Shown here one piece after another: positions 37,220 to 45,739 of a DNA stretch of 48,292 nt (its first letter is position 1; each line of letters opens with the position of its first letter). A model generated the notes under the pieces. It saw nothing but the letters and a program-made list of their open reading frames with translations. It made no database searches and was not told where the DNA came from. The stretch spans positions 1 to 48,292 of the forward strand of contig CAMDDO010000015.1 of assembly GCA_945892755.1 (NCBI GenBank). Reading direction: 5' to 3'. Origin of the DNA: Rhizobium sp. Q54. Lineage in GTDB: Bacteria > Pseudomonadota > Alphaproteobacteria > UBA828. Made by a program: the position numbers and the translations under genes.

Positions 37220-38043
37220 GCGCCCCTTCTAATGTTCTGCCTGCTTCGCTGGCCGAAGCGGCACGCGTTGTTCTGCTGAGCGCCGAGCCGACCGACAAGT
37301 GCAAGGCCGCGCGGCGCTTCGCCGATGCATGGAAAACCGGCGCGATCAGCACCATTGGTCACGCAGAAATGCCGTCGCGCCCGGCCCGACCAACGCGCCC
37401 CCTTCTGTTACCGCCGCGCGACATGCCAAGGCGGCGCAAGGGCGGCTTCAAGGGACGCGTCGCGCTTTTGCACGCCATCGCCCATATCGAGCTCAATGCA
37501 GTCGATCTCGCCTGGGACATCATTGGGCGCTTCACGCACGAACCAATGGCGCCGCGCTTTTATGACGATTGGGTCGCGGTCGCCGATGACGAAGCGCGCC
37601 ACTTCGGCTTGCTCGCCGATCGGCTTGCCGCGCTTGGCGCCTCTTATGGCGATCTACCGGCACATGACGGCCTGTGGCAATCGGCGCAAAAGACCGCGCA
37701 CGATGTGCTCGCGCGCCTCGCCATCGTGCCGCTGGTCTTGGAGGCGCGTGGGCTCGACGTGACGCCCGCCATGGCCACGTCGCTGCGCGCCGCCGGTGAC
37801 GAAGAAAGCGCGGCGGTGCTCGATATCATCTACACCGAAGAAATCGGCCATGTCGCCGCTGGCTGGCATTGGTTCGAGGCGCTTTGCAAGGCGCGTGGCC
37901 TTGATCCCACCATCACATTCCGCGCCCTCGTGTCGCACTATCATAGCGGGCCGCCGAAGCCGCCATTCAACCACGAAGCGCGCGCCCGGGCCGGCCTTGC
38001 CCCCGCGTTCTACGAGATTTCTCCGGCCATCCTCGACGCTTGA
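37216..38043 (+). CDS. Ferritin-like domain protein (DUF455)
   Basis: A 275-residue protein with a GTG start that overlaps the bcp stop codon (GTGA). It has the DUF455 di-iron-type helices: LLHAIAHIELNAVDLAWD (about residues 85-102), VADDEARHFGLLADRLAALG (about 121-140) and IIYTEEIGHVAAGWHWF (about 202-218), with Glu/His residues in the ExxH-like positions of ferritin-like proteins. The name reflects family only; substrates are unknown, although some relatives are linked to tRNA or aromatic hydroxylation. Coupling to a peroxiredoxin suggests a redox or iron-related role, which is inference. Confidence 0.75.
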   Translation: MSAPSNVLPASLAEAARVVLLSAEPTDKCKAARRFADAWKTGAISTIGHAEMPSRPARPTRPLLLPPRDMPRRRKGGFKGRVALLHAIAHIELNAVDLAWDIIGRFTHEPMAPRFYDDWVAVADDEARHFGLLADRLAALGASYGDLPAHDGLWQSAQKTAHDVLARLAIVPLVLEARGLDVTPAMATSLRAAGDEESAAVLDIIYTEEIGHVAAGWHWFEALCKARGLDPTITFRALVSHYHSGPPKPPFNHEARARAGLAPAFYEISPAILDA

Positions 38044-38121
38044 TTGCCGTCCCTCGCGACGAACGCTAGCTTGCTCCCCAATGACCGCCCACAAGGCGGC
38101 CCGATCAATAGGGGGGAACCA

Positions 38122-40161
38122 ATGCCGTATCCGCGCCTATTTTCCGAATGGAAGATCCGCAATACCACGATCAAGAACCGGGTGGTGTTCCCGCCAACCT
38201 GCCCGACCTGGGTGACCGATCCGTGGAACGGCGTGTTCTTCGACATGGCGACGGACTATTACGCCGAGCGCGCCAAGGGCGGCGTCGGCCTGATCATCAT
38301 CGGCGGCACGCACGTGCACCCCTCCTCGATCAGCGCGCCGCTGCTGATGCCGCAGCTCTTTGACGACCGCAATATCGAGCCACTCGCAAAAATCGCGAAG
38401 GCGGTCCATGCCGAGGGCTGCAAGCTTGGCATTCAGCTTTGGCATTCGGGCGTGCGCGGCTTTCCGACCTATAAGCAGGCGCCGGGCTTCGACCCCGATG
38501 CGACCTGGTACACGCTCTCGCCCTCGCAGGTGCCCTTGGGTGAGTTCCCCGGCGCCTCGACGCCGAAGGTGATGGACGAGGACGAAATCGAGGAGATTCT
38601 CGAGGCCTATGGCGCGGCCGGACGGCGCGCCATTCAAGCCGGGCTCGATGGTGTCGAACTCCACCTCAGCCACGGTTATCTGCCCTGGCAGTTCCTCTCG
38701 CCGCTCTACAACAAGCGTACCGACCGCTGGGGCGGCTCTTATGAAAACCGCCTGCGCTTTCCGCTCGAGGCGCTGAAGCGCATTCGCAAGGGCATCGGCG
38801 ACAAGCCGTGGCTCGGCTTCCGCATCAACTCGACCTCGTTCTGGCCTGGCGATCTGGAGATCGAAGACATCGAGAAGATCGTGCCCGATATCCAGAAGGC
38901 GGCCGATACCGACTATGTCAATGTCTCGGCCGGCGTGCATCACACCTTCATCCACACGCCGATGGAGTTTCAGGGCGGTTGGGAACGCGGCTATGCCCGC
39001 AAGATCCGCGCGGTCTCCAACAGACCGGTGCTGGCCGTGGGCCGCATCAATTCGCCGGACATCGCCGAGACCCTGCTTGAGGCCGGCGATGCCGATGCGA
39101 TCTGCCTGGCGCGCCAGCTCTTCACCGACCCCTATTGGGCGAAGAAAGCGCAAGAGGGCAAGGCCGACGATATTCGCTCCTGCGTCGCGGCGAACTATTG
39201 TTGGAAGAGCGTGAGCCGCGGTGCGCGCATTCAGTGTGTCTATAATCCGGTGATCGGGCGCGAGCGCGAATGGGGCGAAGGCTCGCTCATTCGGGTCAAG
39301 CAACCGAAGAAGGCCGTCGTGATCGGCGGCGGCCCGGCCGGGCTCGAATATGCCCGCGTCGCCGCCGCGCGCGGCCACAAGGTGGTGGTGCTCGAAAAGG
39401 AATCGGAGACCGGCGGCCATGTGCGCTTGCAATCCTTGTTGCCGAGCCGCGCCGAATTCGGTGAGATCGGCCGCTGGTTGACCGATCAGGCGCGCAAGAA
39501 CGGCGCCGAGATCAGGACCGACAGCCCGGTCGATGAAGACGGGCTTGATGCGCTTCTGGCCGACGAGAAACCGGATCATGTCGTGATCGCGACCGGCTCG
39601 AGCGTCTGCGTCGACGGCTTTCAGGGCTGGACCGCCGAGCCCATCAAGGGTTGGGAATCAGGCAATTGCATTGGCTGGGATGAAGTCGTGCTCGCGAAGC
39701 AGCGCGCCGCCGGCGTCTCCTTCCCCGGTCACGTCGTGGTGCTCGACGATATGTGCGATGTCGTGGCGCCCTTGACCGCGGTCGCCATGAAGGACGCGGG
39801 CGCCGCCTCGGTCACCTTGGTAACGCGCTGGCCGATGGTCGGCATGGAGACCATGCTCGACGTCTATTTCGACTGGATCATGCCGAAGCTCTACAAGGCC
39901 GGCGTGCGCCTATTGGTCGATCACTTCCCGCGCGCGGTCGAAGGCAACAAGATGACTATCTTCAACGTGCACCACGAAGAAGCGGTCACGACCATCCCTG
40001 CCGATTGGATCGTGATGGCGACGGGGCGGCGCTCGGAAAACGCGCTGGCCGATCTGGTCAAGGCCAAACGCATTTCGGTCGAGACCATCGGCGATGCCAT
40101 CGCGCCGCGTTACACTTACGAGGCGGTCTACGAAGGCCACCGCGCGGCGCGGAAGTTGTAG
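38122..40161 (+). CDS. Old yellow enzyme / TMADH-type flavoprotein oxidoreductase
   Basis: Start at the ATG at 38122, preceded by GGGGGG. The 679-residue product has an FMN TIM-barrel (about 1-340) with PYPRLFSEWKIRNTTIKNRVV and HLSHGYLPWQFLSPLYNKRTDRWGG-type segments. An Fe-S linker follows (about 353-380), then a FAD/NAD-binding half with VVIGGGPAGLEYARVAAARG. This is the layout of 2,4-dienoyl-CoA reductase and trimethylamine or dimethylamine dehydrogenase. The Fe-S linker, with spacing CVAANYC and a further Cys 12 residues on, has Ala where the second of four cysteine ligands is expected. The substrate is unknown. The gene follows the DUF455 gene by 78 nt. Confidence 0.8.
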   Translation: MPYPRLFSEWKIRNTTIKNRVVFPPTCPTWVTDPWNGVFFDMATDYYAERAKGGVGLIIIGGTHVHPSSISAPLLMPQLFDDRNIEPLAKIAKAVHAEGCKLGIQLWHSGVRGFPTYKQAPGFDPDATWYTLSPSQVPLGEFPGASTPKVMDEDEIEEILEAYGAAGRRAIQAGLDGVELHLSHGYLPWQFLSPLYNKRTDRWGGSYENRLRFPLEALKRIRKGIGDKPWLGFRINSTSFWPGDLEIEDIEKIVPDIQKAADTDYVNVSAGVHHTFIHTPMEFQGGWERGYARKIRAVSNRPVLAVGRINSPDIAETLLEAGDADAICLARQLFTDPYWAKKAQEGKADDIRSCVAANYCWKSVSRGARIQCVYNPVIGREREWGEGSLIRVKQPKKAVVIGGGPAGLEYARVAAARGHKVVVLEKESETGGHVRLQSLLPSRAEFGEIGRWLTDQARKNGAEIRTDSPVDEDGLDALLADEKPDHVVIATGSSVCVDGFQGWTAEPIKGWESGNCIGWDEVVLAKQRAAGVSFPGHVVVLDDMCDVVAPLTAVAMKDAGAASVTLVTRWPMVGMETMLDVYFDWIMPKLYKAGVRLLVDHFPRAVEGNKMTIFNVHHEEAVTTIPADWIVMATGRRSENALADLVKAKRISVETIGDAIAPRYTYEAVYEGHRAARKL

Positions 40162-40178
40162 ATCGGACATCTCTCTAT

Positions 40179-40256
40179 CGTCATGCCCGGGCGAAGACCC
40201 GGGCATCCAGTCCTCTTCAGAAAAGACTGGGTTGCCGGGTCAAGCCCGGCAATGAC
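40179..40256. repeat. Palindromic dispersed repeat between convergent genes
   Basis: A 78-bp element lies between the flavoprotein gene and prfB, which converge. Its outer ends are inverted (GTCATGCC at the left; GGCAATGAC at the right), with internal pairs GCCCGGG/CCCGGGC and CCGGGT/AGCCCGG. It resembles the short palindromic intergenic repeats of many alphaproteobacteria. The strong hairpins may also stop transcription from both sides; other copies would lie outside this window. Confidence 0.65.
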
Positions 40257-40273
40257 AATTTGTGTGAGGCCCG

Positions 40274-41408
40274 TTACGACCTCGCCTTTCCCTCGCCCGG
40301 CTCGCCGATCACGCCGACGCGTTGCGCCAAGGAGGCGGCCATGAAAGCATCGAGGTCGCCATTGAGCACGGCGGAGGGGTTGGTGCTTTCCTTGCCTGTG
40401 CGCAAGTCCTTCACGAGCTGATAGGGCTGCAACACATACGACCTGATCTGGTGGCCCCAGCCGATGTCGGATTTCTGGGCATTGATCGCCGCCGCCGCTT
40501 CCTCGCGTATCTGCAACTCGCGCTCATAGAGCCGCGCGCGCAACATGCGCATCGCCTCGGCCTTGTTCTTGTGCTGTGAGCGCTCGGCCTGGCACTGCAC
40601 GACGATGCCGGTCGGGTTGTGGGTGATGCGCACCGCGCTGTCGGTCCGGTTGACGTGCTGGCCGCCCGCGCCCGAGGCACGATAGGTATCGATGCGGAGG
40701 TCCTTGTCGAGAATCTCGATCACAATGGTGTCGTCGATCACCGGGAAGACCCAAACCGACGCGAAGCTGGTATGGCGCCGCGCCGCCGAGTCATAGGGTG
40801 AGATGCGCACCAGCCGATGCACGCCGCTTTCGGTCTTGAGCCAGCCATAGGCATTGGCGCCCGACACCTTGACCGTGGCCGATTTGATGCCGGCTTCTTC
40901 GCCCGCGCTTTCTTCGATCCATTCGACCTTGTAGCCGTGCTGCTCGGCCCAGCGGATATACATGCGAAGCAGCATCTCGGCCCAGTCCTGCGATTCGGTG
41001 CCGCCGGCGCCGGCATGGACCTCGAGGAAGGCATCATTGCCATCAGCCTCGCCCGAAAGCAGGCCCTCAAGCTCGAGTTGCTTCGCCTTGATCTGGATAT
41101 TGCGTAGGGTTTCAACCGCTTCGGCGTGGACCGCCTCGTCGCCCTCTGCTTCGGCGAGCTCGGCGAGCCCTAGAGAATCAGCCAGTCCGGTCTCAAGCTT
41201 GTGGTAGAGGCCGAGCGAGTTGTCGAGCCTGGTGCGCTCGCGCAGGATTTTTTGCGCGGCGGCGGGATCGCCCCAGAGGTTCGGGTCTTCCGCCCGCGCG
41301 TTCAGCTCGGCGAGCTTCTTGGTCGAGGCATCGACGTCAAAGATGCCTCCTCAGCAGTACCAGCGACTGCTCGATTTCCTGGGCGAGGGAAGCGACTTCG
41401 GCACGCAT
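40274..41408 (-). CDS. prfB: Peptide chain release factor 2 (programmed +1 frameshift)
   Basis: Two reading frames joined by a +1 shift. Codons 1-23 lie at 41340-41408 ([20 protein letters not shown] and three more), followed by in-frame TGA at 41337-41339. Translation resumes at 41338 and continues to 40274, giving 377 residues. The second part holds the GGQ hydrolysis loop [14 protein letters not shown] and the stop-codon recognition segment [15 protein letters not shown], where the usual SPF is SPY. RF2 releases peptides at UGA and UAA; in the known mechanism a shortage of RF2 favours frameshifting and so restores it. It sits downstream of mrcA and convergent to the flavoprotein gene. Confidence 0.95.
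41336..41351 (-). promoter_or_regulatory. prfB programmed frameshift site
   Basis: Read on the minus strand: AGGAGG (41346-41351), CAT, CTT, TGA, C. The internal Shine-Dalgarno lies three bases before the CTT slip codon, the classic spacing for RF2 autoregulation. The ribosome slips from CTT onto TTT and then reads GAC. Confidence 0.93.
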
Positions 41409-41475
41409 GGCGGGCGACTCCGAGTTGACCAAATATCGAAGTGGGATAGACCGCAAGCGCGCGGCCGTCGTCAAG

Positions 41476-43893
41476 TCAATAGAGCGCGCCGAGGCCTTCG
41501 TCGGGCGTTGCACCGCGGCCGCCCTCGGCCGGCCGGCCGGTGCCGCCTCCACTGTCGAACGCGCTGCTGCTTGGCTCCGTGCCGGGGCGGAATGCTTCGA
41601 GAATGATCTTCTCATCGCCCGGCCTCGGCAGCGCGCCGGTCTCGAGCGCGACGCGCACGAAGCGCACGCCGTTCGGCACGCGAAACGGCACGGCGGGCTT
41701 GTCCGCCAGCGCCTCGGCGATGAAGTCGCGGAAGATCGGCGCCGCGACGCGCCCGCCGGTCTCTTTCGAGCCCAGATTGCGCGGCGTGTCGAAGCCGACA
41801 TAGGTGCCCACGACGAGGTCGGGCGAGAAACCGACGAACCAGGCATCGCGCTGATCGTTGGTGGTGCCGGTCTTGCCGGCGAGCGGAATGCCGAGCGAGG
41901 CGACCGCGCGCGCCGTGCCGCGTTGCACCACGCCTTCGAGCATCGAGACGGTTTGATAGGCGCTGACCGGATCGGCCACGGTCTCGCGCAAATCGGGCAG
42001 TGCTGGCGGCGCGCCAGCTTCGAAGCGCTCCGCCCGGCAACCCTCACACGGGCGCGCGTCGCGCCGATAAATCGTCAGGCCGGTCTTGTCCTGAATGCGC
42101 TCGATCACCGCCGGCTCGATCTTCTTGCCGCCATTGACCAGCATGGCATAAGCGGTGGTCAGACGGATCAGCGTGGTCTCGGCCGAGCCGAGCGAGGCCG
42201 ACAAATAGCGCGGCAGGTCGTCGTAGATACCGAAGCGGCGCGAAGTATCGGCGACCGCGTCCATTCCGACGGCCTGCGCGATGCGCACGGTCATCAGATT
42301 GCGCGAGTGCTCGACGCCATGGCGATAGGTGCTCGGGCCGTCGAAATCCTCCTCGTAATTCTCGGGCTTCCAGAGCGGCAGGCCCGGCCCCTGTTCGAGC
42401 ACGATCGGTGCATCCATCACGATGCTCGACGGCGTAAAGCCGTGATCGAGGCCGGTGAGATAGATGAACGGCTTGAACGCTGAGCCGGGCTGGCGATTGG
42501 CCTGGGTCGCGCGGTTGAATTCGCTATTGGCATAAGCGAGCCCGCCGACCATGGCGAGCACGCGCCCATTGTGCGGGTCGATTACCACCAGCCCGCCGCT
42601 GACCTCAGGCACCTGGCGCAACAGAAAATGTTCGGGGTCCTCGGGCGCCTTGGGCTCGACCAGGATCACGTCGCCCGGATTCAGCGCGTCGCCGACCTTC
42701 TTGATGGCCGGCCCGAGTTTGTAGTCGGATTTCACCCGACGCGCCCAACTTAAGTCCTCCAACGCGATCACGCCGCTTTTGCCGTCCGCGAAGCGGATCT
42801 CGGCCTGCTTGGCGGTGATCGCCATGACGAGCGCGATGCGCCAATTCGGTGCGGCGCCATCCGGCGCGATTTGGGTCCTCAGCGCGGACTGCCATTCCTC
42901 ATCAAGCGGCAGCGTAGCGAACGGCCCGCGCCAGCCATGGCGGCGGTCATAGGTCGACAACCCCGCGCGGAACACGCGCTCGGCGATCGCCTGCAGTTTG
43001 GGATCGAGCGTGGTGTGTACGGCAAGACCACCGCGATAGAGTTTGTCCTTGCCATAATTGGCCATCAGCCATCGCCGCGCTTCCTCGACGAAGTAGTCCG
43101 CCCTGACGATTTCCGTCTCGCCGCGCGCCCGCGCGACAAGCGGCTCAGCCATCGCCGCCGCCGCTTCGGCCCGGCTGATCGCGCCGTTCTCAAGCATCTG
43201 GCCAAGCACCCAATCGCGGCGCGCGACCGCCGCCGCCTGATTGCGCGCTGGGTGATAGTTGTTGGGCGCCTTGGGTAGCGCCGCGAGAAAGGCTGCCTCG
43301 CCAATCGTCAATTCGTCGAGCGACTTGTCGAAATAATCGAGCGCCGCGGCGGCGACGCCATAGGAGCCGGCGCCGAGATAGATCTGATTCATATAAAGCT
43401 CGAGAATGCGATCCTTCGTGTAGGCGCGCTCGATGCGGACGGCGAGGATCGCCTCCTTGATCTTGCGCGCGAAGCTCACTTCGGGCGTCAGCAGGAAGTT
43501 CTTCGCGACCTGCTGGGTAACGGTCGACGCGCCGACCATTTTCTTGTCGCCGCCGAGATTCGAGACGTTGGTAATCAACGCGCCGACCACGCTCATCGGG
43601 TCGACGCCGAAATGCTCATAGAAATTCTTGTCCTCGGCCGCGAGGAACGCCGAAACGACCAGCTTCGGGATCGCGCTCAAGGGCACGAAGACCCGCTTCT
43701 CGATGGCGTATTCGGCGAGCAGCCGGCCATCGCCGGCGTGCAGCCGCGTCACCACCGGCGGGTCATAGGCGGCCAATTGGCTATGGTCCGGAAGGTCGCG
43801 GCCATAAAAGTGAACGGCCAACGCGCCGCCGCCGGCCGCGATCGCCGCGAGCGCCAGAACGACGATGACGAAGATGATGAGAGCGCGTTTCAT
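41476..43893 (-). CDS. mrcA: Penicillin-binding protein 1A
   Basis: An 805-residue class A PBP. It has an N-terminal membrane anchor (about 5-27), then the glycosyltransferase domain with catalytic Glu87 in AFLAAEDKNFYEHFGVDP and the RILELYMNQIYLGAGSYG motif. The transpeptidase domain shows Ser471/Lys474 (QPGSAFKPF), SRN (in HSRNLMT) as the SxN motif, and Lys674 (AGKTGTTND) as the KTG motif. It polymerises and cross-links peptidoglycan. It lies between amiC and prfB on the same strand, a gene order common in alphaproteobacteria. The C-terminal tail is Gly/Pro/Arg-rich. Confidence 0.95.
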   Translation of the reverse strand: MKRALIIFVIVVLALAAIAAGGGALAVHFYGRDLPDHSQLAAYDPPVVTRLHAGDGRLLAEYAIEKRVFVPLSAIPKLVVSAFLAAEDKNFYEHFGVDPMSVVGALITNVSNLGGDKKMVGASTVTQQVAKNFLLTPEVSFARKIKEAILAVRIERAYTKDRILELYMNQIYLGAGSYGVAAAALDYFDKSLDELTIGEAAFLAALPKAPNNYHPARNQAAAVARRDWVLGQMLENGAISRAEAAAAMAEPLVARARGETEIVRADYFVEEARRWLMANYGKDKLYRGGLAVHTTLDPKLQAIAERVFRAGLSTYDRRHGWRGPFATLPLDEEWQSALRTQIAPDGAAPNWRIALVMAITAKQAEIRFADGKSGVIALEDLSWARRVKSDYKLGPAIKKVGDALNPGDVILVEPKAPEDPEHFLLRQVPEVSGGLVVIDPHNGRVLAMVGGLAYANSEFNRATQANRQPGSAFKPFIYLTGLDHGFTPSSIVMDAPIVLEQGPGLPLWKPENYEEDFDGPSTYRHGVEHSRNLMTVRIAQAVGMDAVADTSRRFGIYDDLPRYLSASLGSAETTLIRLTTAYAMLVNGGKKIEPAVIERIQDKTGLTIYRRDARPCEGCRAERFEAGAPPALPDLRETVADPVSAYQTVSMLEGVVQRGTARAVASLGIPLAGKTGTTNDQRDAWFVGFSPDLVVGTYVGFDTPRNLGSKETGGRVAAPIFRDFIAEALADKPAVPFRVPNGVRFVRVALETGALPRPGDEKIILEAFRPGTEPSSSAFDSGGGTGRPAEGGRGATPDEGLGALY

Positions 43894-43983
43894 GACCGAT
43901 GCCGTGGTTAAGGATTGACGCGCGACGCAAACGGCCGCGCGGCAGCATTGTCATCCGAGAAATGTGGTCTCACCGTGTCGGCT

Positions 43984-45273
43984 TCAACAATTCGGGCGAT
44001 CAAAATAGAGCGAAATAGCCCTGGTCACCGCGCGCATGAGCTTGACGCGATGCTTCGAATTGCCGAGCAGGCGCTCATCCTCGCGATTTGAAAGATAGCC
44101 GAGCTCAATCAGGACAGAGGGCACGTCCGGCGCCTTCAGCACGCGAAAACCGGCGAAGCGGTGCGCTTTCGGCACCATGCGCGAAAGCTGGGAAAGCTCG
44201 TCCACCAGGGTCGATGCGAAGACGGCCGAACAATTCATGGTCGATTGCTGCACCAGGGAAAACAAGATCTGAGCGACATCGGCATCATATTCCTCGGCCA
44301 GGGCGACGCCGGCAATCACGTCGGAATTATTTTCGCGCTGGGCAAAGGCTTCCGTCTCGGCGTCCGACGCTGTTTCGGACAGGGTGTAGATCGAGGCGCC
44401 ACGCAGCTTCGGGCTGTCATGCTGGTCCGCATGCAACGAAAGGAACAGCTGCGCCCCCGCGGCGCGGGCGCTCTCGACGCGCTGGGTCAGGGGGACATAG
44501 GTGTCCGAATCGCGCGTCAAGACGACGCCGAAACGCCCCGTCCCCTCAAGTTGGCGCTTCAATTCGCGGGCGGCGGCCAGTGTGATGGTCTTCTCCGTTG
44601 TTCCGCGCGTGCCAATCGCACCGGGGTCGATGCCGCCATGACCGGCATCGACCGCGATCACGATGCGCCCGTCTTTGCCGCGCGGCGGCGGGAGTGCCAG
44701 CGCCGATTCGACGGTCTGGTTCGTGCCGTCGAGCGCCCCGCCGGACATGGCGTCCTTGGCCGGATCGGCCGAATCGGGCGTACCCTTCCGCGTTTTGGGC
44801 TTGGCGACCGGCCCGCCGCCGCTCATTGCGATCTTGAGCTTGCCGCCCAAGGACTGACCGGGCTCGGCTTCTACCAGATCAAGCTGGAGGCGATGCCCCT
44901 TGCCGCCATCGAGCGAGCGGGCGTTCGTGGTCGCGATGCGGGCCGGACCACGCAATTCGGCGACCAGTCGCGACGTCTCCGGGTCAAAGCGGCCGAAGCG
45001 CAATTCGCTGACCAGCCCCGCCTTTGGCAAGCGGACGTCGGACTTCTCCGGCCATTCAACGACCGGAAGGTCGATCACAAGGCGATCCGGCGAGCCGAGC
45101 AGGAAAGCCTCGGCGGTCAACGGCCCCACCGAATCCACGGTGATTCGCGTTGCGCCATCCTTCAGGGCGACCGCAATGCTGGTGATGCGCGAGCCGGTGG
45201 CACACGCCGCATGGGCCGCCGCGCAAACCAAAACGACAACAAACAGTGTGACGAGCCGGCGCACAACGGCCAA
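43984..45273 (-). CDS. amiC: N-acetylmuramoyl-L-alanine amidase with AMIN domain
   Basis: A 429-residue exported protein. It has a signal peptide (about residues 1-24), an AMIN peptidoglycan-binding domain (about 28-132, for example TSIAVALKDGATRITVDS), a linker and a C-terminal Amidase_3 domain (about 203-427). Zinc ligands and the catalytic residues are present: His212 (DAGHGGIDPG), Glu227 (TEKTITL), His281 (LSLHADQHD) and Glu390 (VLIELGYLSN). It removes stem peptides from peptidoglycan during cell separation, probably under control of a LytM activator. It is followed 90 nt later by mrcA and is divergent from rne. Confidence 0.92.
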   Translation of the reverse strand: MAVVRRLVTLFVVVLVCAAAHAACATGSRITSIAVALKDGATRITVDSVGPLTAEAFLLGSPDRLVIDLPVVEWPEKSDVRLPKAGLVSELRFGRFDPETSRLVAELRGPARIATTNARSLDGGKGHRLQLDLVEAEPGQSLGGKLKIAMSGGGPVAKPKTRKGTPDSADPAKDAMSGGALDGTNQTVESALALPPPRGKDGRIVIAVDAGHGGIDPGAIGTRGTTEKTITLAAARELKRQLEGTGRFGVVLTRDSDTYVPLTQRVESARAAGAQLFLSLHADQHDSPKLRGASIYTLSETASDAETEAFAQRENNSDVIAGVALAEEYDADVAQILFSLVQQSTMNCSAVFASTLVDELSQLSRMVPKAHRFAGFRVLKAPDVPSVLIELGYLSNREDERLLGNSKHRVKLMRAVTRAISLYFDRPNC

Positions 45274-45739
45274 GGTGGACTCCTGCCGAGTCTCAGGTGC
45301 GACAGTTTCCCCAATTGTTCGAAGGGCTTCAACGCTGGCGTGCGACCGGCCGGGGTCCGGCGGGGGCGGGAATTCGGATTGTGTCGCTTTCCCATCCGCC
45401 CTATGATCCTTCGCGCACGATCGCCGCGGCGCGCTTTCCGTCGCTGCGCGAGCGGCCCTTCACGAAAGAGTCGCAGACGACTTTTCTTCAGGGCCGTGCG
45501 GGGCAGGTGGGGCGTTCCGCCCCGCCGCCGCGTGCCGGATGCTACAGACCGCACATCAGGCCAATTGCAGTTGATGTCGTCAATCGTCGCACGGTCCATC
45601 CCCTCCTGGCAGTCGCATCGCGCTGCCGTGTTCGACGGGTGGTTTCCGTGCACGCAGGATTTACCTTACCAAAACACCGGGCCAAGGCTGACCTCGCCGA
45701 TTTGTGGCGAGATCGCTCGTGCTCGCAGGACAACGAAAC
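45274..45739 (+). other. Long divergent leader between amiC and rne
   Basis: This 466-nt gap has no well-supported gene and must contain promoters for both amiC and rne. A strong hairpin lies at 45506-45526. A long rne leader would fit the known autoregulation of RNase E through its own 5' untranslated region. An Arg-rich open frame across the gap, ending at the rne start, is probably chance. Confidence 0.5.
45506..45526 (+). other. Stem-loop in the rne leader
   Basis: GGGGCG (45509-45514), loop TTC and CGCCCC (45518-45523) pair perfectly; a G-U wobble and two more G-C pairs extend the stem to nine. With no U-run after it, it looks like a structured leader element and not a terminator. Confidence 0.55.

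Noticed and set aside
38137-39579. Open frame of 480 codons on the minus strand
   Set aside because: It is antisense to the OYE/TMADH-like gene and starts or stops without regard to neighbouring genes. No motif is visible.
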